A stretch of 17,139 nt of DNA from Bacteroidaceae bacterium (GTDB lineage Bacteria; Bacteroidota; Bacteroidia; Bacteroidales; Bacteroidaceae). The notes below the pieces were generated by a model. It was given only the letters and a program-made list of their open reading frames with translations, was not told the DNA's origin and ran no database searches. The first letter of the stretch is position 1. The number at the start of each line of letters is the position of its first letter. The stretch lies in the NCBI GenBank assembly GCA_900771425.1, contig CAAGNV010000039.1, positions 1-17,139 on the forward strand, written 5' to 3'. The translations under genes were made by a program, and so were the position numbers. Shown in pieces: positions 7,017 through 14,607 of the stretch.

Positions 7017-7061
7017 CCTTGTTTTTAGGCAATGCAAGACAAACTAAAAACAAGGTTTTTT
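7017..7061 (+). terminator. Rho-independent terminator
   Basis: An 11-bp perfect stem CCTTGTTTTTA (7017-7027) / TAAAAACAAGG (7045-7055) followed by six T (7056-7061). It ends the transcript of the small exported protein, 67 bp after its stop. Confidence 0.9.
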
Positions 7062-7220
7062 CGTACCAACAGTCACCGGCACAGAACATGCACGGACTGC
7101 AAACACGAAAAAAGAGTGCAGCATAAGTAGATTAAACGTTCGACAGAACACAAAGTCATACCTTCAGAGCGAAGACTGGAAAGTGACAAATAATGGTTTG
7201 CACCATTGCAGAGACAACGC

Positions 7221-7766
7221 ATGAGCAGCTACAACGAAGATGAGATAATAGCGAGACTGCAGGATCCAAAGACACAGCGACAAGCGTTCGAGGATGTTGT
7301 AAACCACTACGGGCAACAATTATATTGGCAGATCCGTAGGCTCGTGACATATCACGACGATGCAGACGACGTCCTACAGAACACATTCATCAAAGTATGG
7401 ACGAACCTCAGCGCTTTCCGCGGCGAGTCGAAACTCTCCACATGGCTGTTCAAGATAGCATACAACGAGAGCATCACGTTCCTAAACCACAAACGCGAGT
7501 CACTGTCACTCGACGAAAACGAATCATCAGTCACCGGCCAGTTAGAAAGCGATCCATATTTCGACGGCGACGAGACACAGGCAATGCTGCAAGAGGCGAT
7601 GAACCAGTTGCCAGAGAAGCAACGGGCAGTATTCCAAATGAAATACTACGACGACATGAAGTACGAAGACATTTCAGCCATCACAGGCACGTCCGTAGGA
7701 GCACTCAAGGCATCGTATCATCATGCAGTAAAAAAAATTGAGGATTTTTTTAACACACACGATTAA
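7221..7766 (+). CDS. ECF-type RNA polymerase sigma factor
   Basis: A 181-residue group 4 (extracytoplasmic function) sigma factor. Region 2 (about 25-90) includes DDADDVLQNTFIKVWTNL and STWLFKIAYNESITFL, the core-binding and -10-recognition segment. Region 4 (about 125-175) includes QLPEKQRAVFQMKYYDDMKYEDISAITGTS, then GALKASYHHAVKKIEDFF, the helix-turn-helix that reads the -35 element. There is no region 1 or 3, as usual for ECFs. The ATG at 7221 is chosen over an in-frame TTG at 7206. It heads a three-gene unit with a membrane protein and a periplasmic protein, suggesting activation by an envelope signal. No primary-type promoter is obvious; a TACCTTCA at 7159 is a poor match, so it may use its own ECF promoter. 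Confidence 0.93.
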   Translation: MSSYNEDEIIARLQDPKTQRQAFEDVVNHYGQQLYWQIRRLVTYHDDADDVLQNTFIKVWTNLSAFRGESKLSTWLFKIAYNESITFLNHKRESLSLDENESSVTGQLESDPYFDGDETQAMLQEAMNQLPEKQRAVFQMKYYDDMKYEDISAITGTSVGALKASYHHAVKKIEDFFNTHD

Positions 7767-7816
7767 ACCTTTTAAATAATAACAAGTCAAACAAGCAAAA
7801 GACTGACAATATAAAG

Positions 7817-8203
7817 ATGGACAAAGAAAGAATCACAACCATGGAAACGCTAAGCAGAAGCAACCCATTCACCGTCCCGGAGGGGTATTTCGACACCCTT
7901 ACCAAGCGCGTGATGGACAATGTCGATGCTCAAATCCAGGAAAACGTTGTGCCTCTGAAGCCAACAAAGCACACACATTGGAAAGTCTGGACAAGCGGTA
8001 TCGCAGCTTGCATTGCAGGAGCACTACTCTGCATCAATCTCGTTGACAAGGAACAGCCTATCATGAACAACACAGCAATGCTCAACGAGAAAACAGAAGC
8101 AACATACAGTGCATACGATGAGCAGTACCAGAAAGACGTGATGGACTATGCAATGGTTGACTATAACGACGTTTACAACTACCTGTCAGGAACAGAATAC
8201 TAA
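7817..8203 (+). CDS. Single-pass membrane protein, candidate anti-sigma factor
   Basis: A 128-residue protein of no family I can name with certainty. An N-terminal cytoplasmic part (about 1-56) carries NPFTVPEGYFDTL, a motif common in small Bacteroidetes proteins encoded after ECF sigma genes. One transmembrane segment (about 57-76) is followed by an acidic, Tyr-rich external tail (about 77-128). There is no signal peptide and no zinc-binding HxxxCxxC anti-sigma motif. Topology and position, 50 bp after the sigma gene and before a periplasmic protein, fit a membrane anti-sigma or signal-relay role; this is inference. An alternative start is Met9 (7841). Confidence 0.7.
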   Translation: MDKERITTMETLSRSNPFTVPEGYFDTLTKRVMDNVDAQIQENVVPLKPTKHTHWKVWTSGIAACIAGALLCINLVDKEQPIMNNTAMLNEKTEATYSAYDEQYQKDVMDYAMVDYNDVYNYLSGTEY

Positions 8204-8272
8204 ACAGACAACACTGCCCTATCCAAAAAGAATCATCAAACGAACAAACTAATAAAGCCGAAACACATTGTC

Positions 8273-8836
8273 ATGAAACGCTACATCACCATAATTGCAT
8301 TAGCAGTACTGCCATTCACAATGTCAGCACAGCAGAACAACATGCAATGGAATCCAGGCAACGCACCACGCGGGCAATGGGATCCTGGAGCGCATCAGCC
8401 AAGGTTCGGCGGCGGACAGCAGCAGTTCTCGCCTGAAGCATTCAAGCAACGGCTTGAGCAATTCGTAACACAGCACGCTGGACTGACACAACAGGAAAGC
8501 CAGCAGTTCTTTCCACTACTGCACGAGATGCTCAGCAAGCAACGACAGATACAGAACAACATCAATGCAAACCTACGCAAAGGCAATGAAGCAAAAAGCG
8601 AAAGCGACTTCGAACGCCTGCTCAAGCAAAACGCACAACTCGAGATAGAAAACAACCGCATCGAACTCAGTTACTATCAAAAGTTCCACAAGATCCTCAC
8701 TTGGGAGAAAATCTACAAGGTCAAGGGAGCGCTCTATCTCTTCAACATGGAAGCATTGAGAAAGTTCGCACCGACTCCTAACCCTCAGCATAGGATCGGA
8801 CAATGGCCGGCAGTTCCACAGCAACAAAAGAAATAA
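8273..8836 (+). CDS. Spy/CpxP-like periplasmic protein
   Basis: A 187-residue exported protein. The signal peptide spans residues 1-19 (cleavage near MSA/QQ). The mature protein starts with a Gln/Gly/Pro-rich segment (about 20-52). A mostly helical core follows: SPEAFKQRLEQFVTQHAGLT, LLHEMLSKQRQIQNNI, and a third helix LLKQNAQLEIENNRIELSYYQKFHKIL. The helix arrangement and the LT...E.Q.FFPLLHEM segment recall LTxxQ-type Spy/CpxP/ZraP proteins, which sense or chaperone in the periplasm. It is the last gene of the sigma-factor unit, 69 bp after the membrane protein, and ends at the terminator at 8952-8988. A role as the periplasmic sensor is inference by analogy to CpxP and CnrX-type systems. 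Confidence 0.7.
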   Translation: MKRYITIIALAVLPFTMSAQQNNMQWNPGNAPRGQWDPGAHQPRFGGGQQQFSPEAFKQRLEQFVTQHAGLTQQESQQFFPLLHEMLSKQRQIQNNINANLRKGNEAKSESDFERLLKQNAQLEIENNRIELSYYQKFHKILTWEKIYKVKGALYLFNMEALRKFAPTPNPQHRIGQWPAVPQQQKK

Positions 8837-8951
8837 GCAGTTGCACTTACGTGAGAAGCAAGGCCGACAATCAACGGAAAATCAATAAAAGCGATAAAGC
8901 ATTAATAAGCATAATAAGTAGAAACTTTTTTATAATTGTTGTTTTTTGGGG

Positions 8952-8988
8952 TGGATGTACATGTGAATGTGCATTCATCTTTTTTTTA
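8952..8988 (+). terminator. Terminator of the sigma-factor unit
   Basis: An 11-bp stem (8952-8962 with 8967-8977, including G-U pairs) around a GTGA loop is followed by TCT and then a run of eight T. It ends the three-gene unit about 115 bp after its last stop codon. Confidence 0.75.
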
Positions 8989-9084
8989 TAACCATACATT
9001 ACACTCACACACAATAACCAGTACAAGAACACGTACATGCATCGAATTATGAAACATCTACTATGAATTGTGGATAAAAAGTCG

Positions 9085-9092
9085 TACCTTTG
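9085..9092 (+). promoter_or_regulatory. -7 box for the MATE gene
   Basis: TACCTTTG at 9085-9092, 26 nt before the ATG at 9119. There is no clear -33 TTTG at the right distance. The box and its A-rich spacer still look like a Bacteroidetes promoter. Confidence 0.65.
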
Positions 9093-9118
9093 CACCCAAA
9101 TTCACATTTGCTTAAATA

Positions 9119-10486
9119 ATGCAACAGAAGAAATCACCAAAAGAATTAGGAACAGAACCAATAGGCAAGCTACTGATGAAGTATGCCATACCGGCAGTCA
9201 TCTCCATGCTTGCAGCATCAATCTACAACATTGTTGACCGCGCATTCCTCGGTCAGGGCGTAGGTCCGCTTGCCATAGCAGGACTTGCCGTCACATTCCC
9301 AATCATGAACCTTTCGGCATCATTCGGAGCAATGATCGGAGCCGGTGGTTCCACCCTACTCTCCATCAAGCTCGGACAGCGCGACTATGACACAGCCGAA
9401 CGCGTGCTGGGCAATATCGTATCACTCAACATCGTCATCGGTGCTGTATTCGCAATACTTGCCATCATATTCATCGACCCTATACTTCTGTTCTTCGGAG
9501 CAAGTGAGAACACCATCGAATATGCACGCGAGTACATGCTCATCATTCTCTACGGCAACATCATCTGTCACCTCAACCACGGACTCGTGAACGTGCAGCG
9601 CGTTACCGGACATCCCAACAAGGCCATGATTGCGACGCTCATGGGTGTGGGCGTCAACGTAGTGCTCGACTGGTTCCTCATCATGGTGCTCCACTGGGGC
9701 ATTGCCGGAGCAGCCATCGCTACGGTCATCTCGCAGACACTGTCAACCATTTACGTTGCCATCGGGCTCTGCAACAAGAACGACATGATACACCTTCACA
9801 AGGGCATCTACGCCATGAAGCGCAGGATCGTGAAGAACATATTCGCCATCGGCATCAGTCCGTTCTGCATGCAACTCTGCGCGTGTCTCGTCGTCATCCT
9901 CATCAACCGCGGACTTCTAAACCACGGCGGCGACCTTGCTATCGGCGCATACGGCATCATCAACGGCATCACCTTCACGTTTATCATGGTAGTACTCGGC
10001 ATAACACAAGGTATGCAGCCAATTGCCGGCTTCAACTATGGCGCTCAGCAATACGACCGCGTGACAAAGGTACTGAAGTACTCCATTTTCTATGCCACAT
10101 TGGTTATGTGCTGCAGTTTCATCTTATGTGAATTCTTCCCAACCCTCACGATACGCATCTTCACCGACGACCCTCAACTCACCAGTCTTGCAGTCGAGGG
10201 CATGAAGATTATCGTCATGATGACACCGCTCGTAGGTTTCCAGATCGTGACGGGTAACTTCTTCCAGTCAATCGGTATGGCAAAGAAGAGCATCTTCCTC
10301 TCCGTAAGCCGCCAGCTCATATTCCTCATTCCTATGCTGCTCATCCTGCCAAACTACTTCGGCACTAAAGGCGTGTGGGCAAGCATTACCATAGCAGATG
10401 GAATCAGCGTCATCACGGCAGGTATCATGCTATGGTTGTTCTTCAAGAAAGGCAACTTCTCCCAGACAGATATCGACCTCAACTAA
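9119..10486 (+). CDS. MATE-family multidrug efflux transporter
   Basis: A 455-residue inner-membrane exporter expected to use an Na+ or H+ gradient to expel organic cations. It has about twelve hydrophobic segments in two homologous halves. The first half starts around residue 15 and includes KYAIPAVISMLAASIYNIVD, FLGQGVGPLAIAGLAVTFP and GAGGSTLLSIKLGQ. The second half (from about 240) includes GISPFCMQLCACLVVILINR, GIINGITFTFIMVVLGITQG and MQPIAGFNYGAQ. These features resemble the MepA-like bacterial MATE group. Substrates cannot be predicted. It has its own -7 box; the cytidylate-kinase-like gene starts about 80 bp after the stop and is probably co-transcribed, since no terminator lies between. 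Confidence 0.93.
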   Translation: MQQKKSPKELGTEPIGKLLMKYAIPAVISMLAASIYNIVDRAFLGQGVGPLAIAGLAVTFPIMNLSASFGAMIGAGGSTLLSIKLGQRDYDTAERVLGNIVSLNIVIGAVFAILAIIFIDPILLFFGASENTIEYAREYMLIILYGNIICHLNHGLVNVQRVTGHPNKAMIATLMGVGVNVVLDWFLIMVLHWGIAGAAIATVISQTLSTIYVAIGLCNKNDMIHLHKGIYAMKRRIVKNIFAIGISPFCMQLCACLVVILINRGLLNHGGDLAIGAYGIINGITFTFIMVVLGITQGMQPIAGFNYGAQQYDRVTKVLKYSIFYATLVMCCSFILCEFFPTLTIRIFTDDPQLTSLAVEGMKIIVMMTPLVGFQIVTGNFFQSIGMAKKSIFLSVSRQLIFLIPMLLILPNYFGTKGVWASITIADGISVITAGIMLWLFFKKGNFSQTDIDLN

Positions 10487-10566
10487 TAATAACCAATGCC
10501 ACCCCATCACATTGTTTCCTCCTCCGGGGGATGCAGAAGGGGGGGCTAATATTCATTCATACAGTC

Positions 10567-11202
10567 GTGGAACCATACGTAATTACAATCGGACGCGAAC
10601 TCGGCAGTGGTGGCAAAATCATTGGCGAGCGCTTGGCACAGATGCTGAACATTCCAATCTATGACCGCCGCCTCATCAAGATGGCAGCACAGGAGAGCGG
10701 ATTCAACCCCGACCTCTTCCGTGATGCAGACGAACGTGCAGGCAACGGAGTGGTCTCTACCCTACTCCGTGCTGCAGCAACTCCGTTCTCCAGTCTCAGC
10801 AATCTCTACAACAACAGCGTGAGCAACGAGTCGCTGTTCCAGATTCAGTCAGACATCATCTGCGACAAGGCAAAAAGCGAGAACTGCATTATCGTCGGTC
10901 GTTGTGCCGATTACATACTGCGCAAGCACCCACGCCACCTCAACATCTTCATCCGTGCCAACATGGACGACCGCATCCAGCGTGTCCGCGACCGCGAGAT
11001 GCTGTCTGTCGATGAGGCCAAGGAGATGATTGCCATCGAAGACCGCAAGCGTGCCGAATACCACGACCTCTACTGCGAGACCAACTGGGGCGACTCGCGT
11101 GCCTACGACTTATGCGTCAACTCGTCGCTGCTCGGCATCGATGCCACGGCACAGTTCCTGCTCGACTACATAAAGCAGTATTTCGGCATAAAGCAAGACT
11201 GA
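10567..11202 (+). CDS. Cytidylate-kinase-like family protein (probable GTG start)
   Basis: A protein of about 211 residues of the AAK6/cytidylate-kinase-like group. It opens with YVITIGRELGSGGKIIGERLA, a P-loop that begins at the extreme N-terminus, as in family members. Further on are IIVGRCADYIL, the LNIFIRANMDDRIQRV segment and a lid-like helical region. The usual family start is one or two residues before the first strand, which points to GTG at 10567. An in-frame ATG at 10531 would add 12 residues. The open frame extends much farther upstream but overlaps the MATE gene, so that part is spurious. It is distinct from canonical Cmk, and the nucleotide substrate is not certain. It lies between the MATE and ABC-F genes in the same direction. 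Confidence 0.82.
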   Translation: MEPYVITIGRELGSGGKIIGERLAQMLNIPIYDRRLIKMAAQESGFNPDLFRDADERAGNGVVSTLLRAAATPFSSLSNLYNNSVSNESLFQIQSDIICDKAKSENCIIVGRCADYILRKHPRHLNIFIRANMDDRIQRVRDREMLSVDEAKEMIAIEDRKRAEYHDLYCETNWGDSRAYDLCVNSSLLGIDATAQFLLDYIKQYFGIKQD

Positions 11203-11255
11203 CAATTGAACATTCGAAAGAATTATAGTAAATTAGAATAATACAAGACAATTAG

Positions 11256-12872
11256 ATGATTACAGTATCCAACCTATCCATTCAATTCGGTAAGCGAGTT
11301 CTTTACAAAGACGTCAACCTTAAGTTCACTAACGGCAACATCTACGGAGTCATCGGTGCAAACGGCGCAGGCAAGTCAACATTGCTCAAGGCCATCACCG
11401 GCGAACTCGAAGCCACGACAGGACAAATCACTCTCGGACCAGGCGAGCGACTCTCAGTACTCAGCCAGGACCACAACAAATTCGACGAATTCAACGTCAT
11501 GGACACAGTCATGATGGGTCACTCAGTGCTTTGGGCTATCATGAAGGAGAAGGACGCACTCTATGCAAAGGAAGAGTTTACCGACGAGGACGGAGTACGT
11601 GCAGCAGAACTCGAAGAGAAGTTTGCAGAACTCGACGGCTGGAACGCAGAGAGCGATGCAGCCCAACTGCTCAGTGGCCTCGGCATCAAGGAAGACCTCC
11701 ACTACCGTCAGATGTCAGAACTCTCAGGTAAGCAGAAGGTGCGTGTCATGCTGGCACAGGCCCTCTACGGAAACCCTGACAACCTGTTGCTCGACGAACC
11801 TACCAACGACCTCGACCTCGACACCGTTGAATGGTTGGAAGACTATCTTGCCAACTTCGAACACACAGTGCTCGTCGTCAGCCACGACCGCCACTTCCTC
11901 GATGCAGTCAGCACACACACCGTCGATATCGACTATGGCAAGATTAACATGTTTGCCGGCAACTATTCGTTCTGGTACGAGTCATCTCAGCTTGCCCTCC
12001 GTCAGGCACAGAACCAGAAGGCCAAGGCCGAAGAGAAGAAGCGCGAGCTCGAAGAATTCATCCGCCGTTTCTCTGCCAACGCAGCAAAGAGCAAGCAGAC
12101 GACCAGCCGCAAGAAGATGCTCGAGAAACTCAACATCGAGGAGATTCAGCCTTCAACACGTAAGTACCCTGGCATCATCTTCACCATGGAGCGCGAAGCC
12201 GGCAACCAAATCCTCGAAGTCGAAGGTCTCAAGGCAGTTGACGACGACGGCACTCTGCTCTTCGACAACCTCTCATTCACAGTCGAGAAAGGTCAGAAGG
12301 TCGTATTCCTCAGCCACAACCCACGTGCCATGACTGCCCTCTTCGAGATTATCAACGGCAACCGTCAGCCACAGGCAGGAACATACAAGTGGGGCATCAC
12401 CATCACAACGGCATACCTGCCGCTCGACAACTCCGAGTTCTTCCAGTCCGACAAGAACCTCGTGGAATGGCTCAGCCAGTTCGGCGAAGGCAACGACGTG
12501 TTCTTCAAAGGTTACCTCGGACGCATGCTCTTCTCAGGCGAAGAAGTCTTGAAGAAGGTCAACGTGCTCAGCGGTGGAGAAAAGATGCGATGCATGATAG
12601 CACGTATGCAACTCAACAACGCCAACTGTCTCATACTCGACACGCCAACCAATCACCTCGACCTCGAGTCCATCCAGGCATTCAACAACAACCTGCGTGG
12701 TTTCAAGGGTAACGTACTCTTTGCCAGCCACGACCACGAGTTCATCAATACCGTTGCCGACCGCATCATCGAACTCTCGCCAAACGGCAACATCGACAAA
12801 CTCATGACCTACGACGAATACATCTCAAGCGACGCCATCAAGGCACTTCGCCAGAAGCTGTGGGCTGAATGA
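11256..12872 (+). CDS. ABC-F ATPase, YbiT-type, with a degenerate second ATP site
   Basis: A 538-residue soluble protein of two ABC domains without membrane segments. ABC-F proteins act at the ribosomal E site. NBD1 has Walker A GANGAGKS (34-41), a divergent signature LSGKQ (156-160) and Walker B LLLDEPTND (Asp180, Glu181). The linker RRFSANAAKSKQTTSRKKM matches the YbiT subgroup closely. NBD2 has lost Walker A: the matching region (346-362) reads GQKVVFLSHNPRAMTAL, without the Lys. Its Walker B is LILDTPTNHLD, with Thr463 in place of the catalytic Glu, while the signature LSGGEK is kept. The start at 11256 lies 53 bp after the kinase-like gene. The reading frame is intact, so the loss looks evolved rather than a decayed gene. 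Confidence 0.92.
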   Translation: MITVSNLSIQFGKRVLYKDVNLKFTNGNIYGVIGANGAGKSTLLKAITGELEATTGQITLGPGERLSVLSQDHNKFDEFNVMDTVMMGHSVLWAIMKEKDALYAKEEFTDEDGVRAAELEEKFAELDGWNAESDAAQLLSGLGIKEDLHYRQMSELSGKQKVRVMLAQALYGNPDNLLLDEPTNDLDLDTVEWLEDYLANFEHTVLVVSHDRHFLDAVSTHTVDIDYGKINMFAGNYSFWYESSQLALRQAQNQKAKAEEKKRELEEFIRRFSANAAKSKQTTSRKKMLEKLNIEEIQPSTRKYPGIIFTMEREAGNQILEVEGLKAVDDDGTLLFDNLSFTVEKGQKVVFLSHNPRAMTALFEIINGNRQPQAGTYKWGITITTAYLPLDNSEFFQSDKNLVEWLSQFGEGNDVFFKGYLGRMLFSGEEVLKKVNVLSGGEKMRCMIARMQLNNANCLILDTPTNHLDLESIQAFNNNLRGFKGNVLFASHDHEFINTVADRIIELSPNGNIDKLMTYDEYISSDAIKALRQKLWAE

Positions 12873-12913
12873 TGAAGTCCTTGGCAGTCGCCGTACTTAC
12901 CGTATAACCCAAC

Positions 12914-12929
12914 TTGCCGACACCGGCAA
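12914..12929. other. Short hairpin after the ABC-F gene
   Basis: TTGCCG (12914-12919) / CGGCAA (12924-12929) with a 4-nt loop, no U-tract. It precedes the longer terminator at 12951. Confidence 0.4.
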
Positions 12930-12950
12930 TTGACTCAAATACTACAGTTG

Positions 12951-12992
12951 AAACCGTGGTACCATACTTATGGTGCTGCGGTTTTACTTATT
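12951..12992 (+). terminator. Terminator of the ABC-F transcript
   Basis: A 15-pair stem (12951-12965 with 12970-12984, three G-U pairs) with a 4-nt loop ACTT, followed by TTACTTATTATT. It probably ends the MATE, kinase-like, ABC-F transcript. Confidence 0.75.
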
Positions 12993-13050
12993 ATTTCACC
13001 CATGCGAAGACCTCCATCAGTTTTCACTAAACCTTCCGCTTGTTAATGTC

Positions 13051-13160
13051 CGAAGCAGTGGACGTTCAGGCACGAAGCAGTGTACGTTCAAGCCCGAAGC
13101 AATGGACGTTCGGACTCAAAAGTCCACAGGTTCGGACACGAAAACCCACTGCTTCGCAAA
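13051..13160. repeat. 22-bp-period degenerate repeat (array B)
   Basis: Units begin with CGAAGC at 13051, 13073 and 13095, exactly 22 bp apart, sharing CGAAGCARTG-ACGTTC. Two decayed units follow in phase at 13117 and 13139 (GTTCGGAC recurs at 13108 and 13130, again 22 bp apart). An inverted copy of the first 11 bases (13051-13061) lies at 13146-13156. It sits between the ABC-F terminator and the recA promoter. Confidence 0.75.
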
Positions 13161-13349
13161 TGCAAACCAACAAGTGAAACCATGAGGAAGAAGACAGCAA
13201 GCATAAAGTCCCAGCTACCGACATGATTCTCCCGAGTATATTTGTAACGATAGCTGAAATAAAGTATTTTCATCGGACACACGTTAGCAATAAGAATCAG
13301 CAATAAAATGCGCAGAGATGCACATCCAGCAAAATTACACAATAAAATA
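13161..13349. other. Gene-free segment upstream of recA
   Basis: Short open frames on both strands overlap array B or the recA promoter and show no family resemblance. One TAnnTTTG match (TATATTTG, 13237-13244) has no -33 partner. I see no tRNA and no convincing SOS-type box. Confidence 0.4.
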
Positions 13350-13381
13350 CTTGTTCATTTCAAATGTTTTACCTACCTTTG
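13350..13381 (+). promoter_or_regulatory. recA promoter
   Basis: CTTG (13350-13353, three of four bases of TTTG), 20-nt spacer, TACCTTTG (13374-13381). The leader to the ATG is about 100 nt. Confidence 0.7.
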
Positions 13382-13487
13382 CAAAACATTAGTATTAATG
13401 TCCACAACGGAAAGCAAACCAACAATCTGGGCAGCAACAATCATTCAATCAAGACATAATCTATAATCAAAAACAATATATATTATA

Positions 13488-14480
13488 ATGGAAGCAAACA
13501 GCGAAAAACTCAAAGCATTGCAGGCTGCAATGGCAAAAATAGAAAAGGACTTCGGCAAGGGCAGCATCATGAAGATGGGTGACAAGGTCGTAGAACAAGT
13601 TGACGTAATCCCAACCGGAAGTCTCGGACTCAACGCTGCACTCGGCGTAGGCGGTTATCCAAAGGGACGCATCATCGAGATTTATGGTCCTGAATCGTCA
13701 GGTAAGACCACCCTCGCCATTCATGCAATCGCAGAATGTCAGAAGGCAGGCGGCATCGCTGCATTCATCGACGCAGAACACGCCTTCGACAGTTTCTATG
13801 CACAGAATCTGGGAGTGAACGTTAACGAACTCCTTATGTCACAACCAGACAACGGCGAACAGGCACTCGAAATCGCAGACCAGTTGATTCGCTCGGCAGC
13901 AGTCGATATCGTAGTAGTCGATTCAGTTGCGGCACTCACGCCAAAGGCAGAAATCGAAGGCGACATGGGCGACAACAAGGTCGGACTTCAGGCACGACTC
14001 ATGAGCCAGGCACTCCGCAAGCTCACAGCAACCATCAGCCGCACCAACACAACCTGTATCTTCATCAACCAGTTGCGCGAGAAGATTGGCGTCATGTTCG
14101 GCAGCCCTGAGACCACTACCGGCGGTAACGCACTCAAGTTCTACGCATCTGTACGTATCGACATCCGCAAGAAGGAGACCCTCAAGAGCGGCGACGACGC
14201 AATCGGCAACACAGTGAAGGTCAAGATTGTCAAGAACAAGGTTGCACCTCCATTCCGCAAGTGCGAGTTCGACATCATGTTCGGTAAAGGCATCTCTCGC
14301 AGTGGTGAAATCGTTGACCTCGGAACTCAATACGACATCATCAAAAAGAGCGGCAGCTGGTATAGCTACAACGACAGCAAACTGGCTCAAGGACGTGAAG
14401 CCACAAAGCAACTCATCGAGGACAATCCAGAACTCGCTGCTGAAATCGAAGAAAAGATCATGGCAGCAATCAAGGGTTAA
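13488..14480 (+). CDS. recA: Recombinase RecA
   Basis: RecA forms filaments on single-stranded DNA, drives homologous recombination and triggers LexA-type self-cleavage. The 330-residue sequence has Walker A GPESSGKT (67-74), the IDAEHAFD segment, VDSVAAL (Walker B), the loop L1 region MGDNKVGLQARLMSQALRKL, loop L2 (EKIGVMFGSPETTTGGNALKF) and the C-terminal domain ending KIMAAIKG. It is about 20 residues shorter than E. coli RecA because the long acidic tail is absent, which is usual in this phylum. The start at 13488 matches the family. It is a single gene with its own promoter, converging on rfbD across a strong hairpin. Confidence 0.98.
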   Translation: MEANSEKLKALQAAMAKIEKDFGKGSIMKMGDKVVEQVDVIPTGSLGLNAALGVGGYPKGRIIEIYGPESSGKTTLAIHAIAECQKAGGIAAFIDAEHAFDSFYAQNLGVNVNELLMSQPDNGEQALEIADQLIRSAAVDIVVVDSVAALTPKAEIEGDMGDNKVGLQARLMSQALRKLTATISRTNTTCIFINQLREKIGVMFGSPETTTGGNALKFYASVRIDIRKKETLKSGDDAIGNTVKVKIVKNKVAPPFRKCEFDIMFGKGISRSGEIVDLGTQYDIIKKSGSWYSYNDSKLAQGREATKQLIEDNPELAAEIEEKIMAAIKG

Positions 14481-14533
14481 GCCCTTACCCTACCCTATGG
14501 CAGCAGCCCATCACGTGACTGCCACATAAGACA

Positions 14534-14574
14534 AACAGTCCCGCAACTACGCTCTCAGTAGTTGCGGGACTGTT
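14534..14574. terminator. Bidirectional terminator between recA and rfbD
   Basis: A 17-bp perfect stem (14534-14550 with 14558-14574) and a 7-nt loop. The U-tracts are weak: the plus side reads ATGGTTTATG and the minus side TGTCTTATG. Its position between convergent genes supports use on both strands. Confidence 0.75.
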
Positions 14575-14607
14575 ATGGTTTATGCAGCACCCTGATTATC
14601 GAATTGC

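Noticed and set aside
5995..7205. tRNA or rRNA genes in the larger gaps
   Set aside because: No T-loop consensus (GTTCRANYC) in a cloverleaf context and no rRNA-like sequence were seen in this or other gaps.
9069..9077. Perfect DnaA box (TTATCCACA on the minus strand)
   Set aside because: A single isolated 9-mer in the spacer of the MATE promoter. No cluster, dnaA or dnaN is nearby, so an origin is not supported.
13088..13342. Minus-strand 84-residue hydrophobic open frame upstream of recA
   Set aside because: It overlaps array B, and there is no family resemblance or promoter. The hydrophobic runs are expected from AT-rich DNA.
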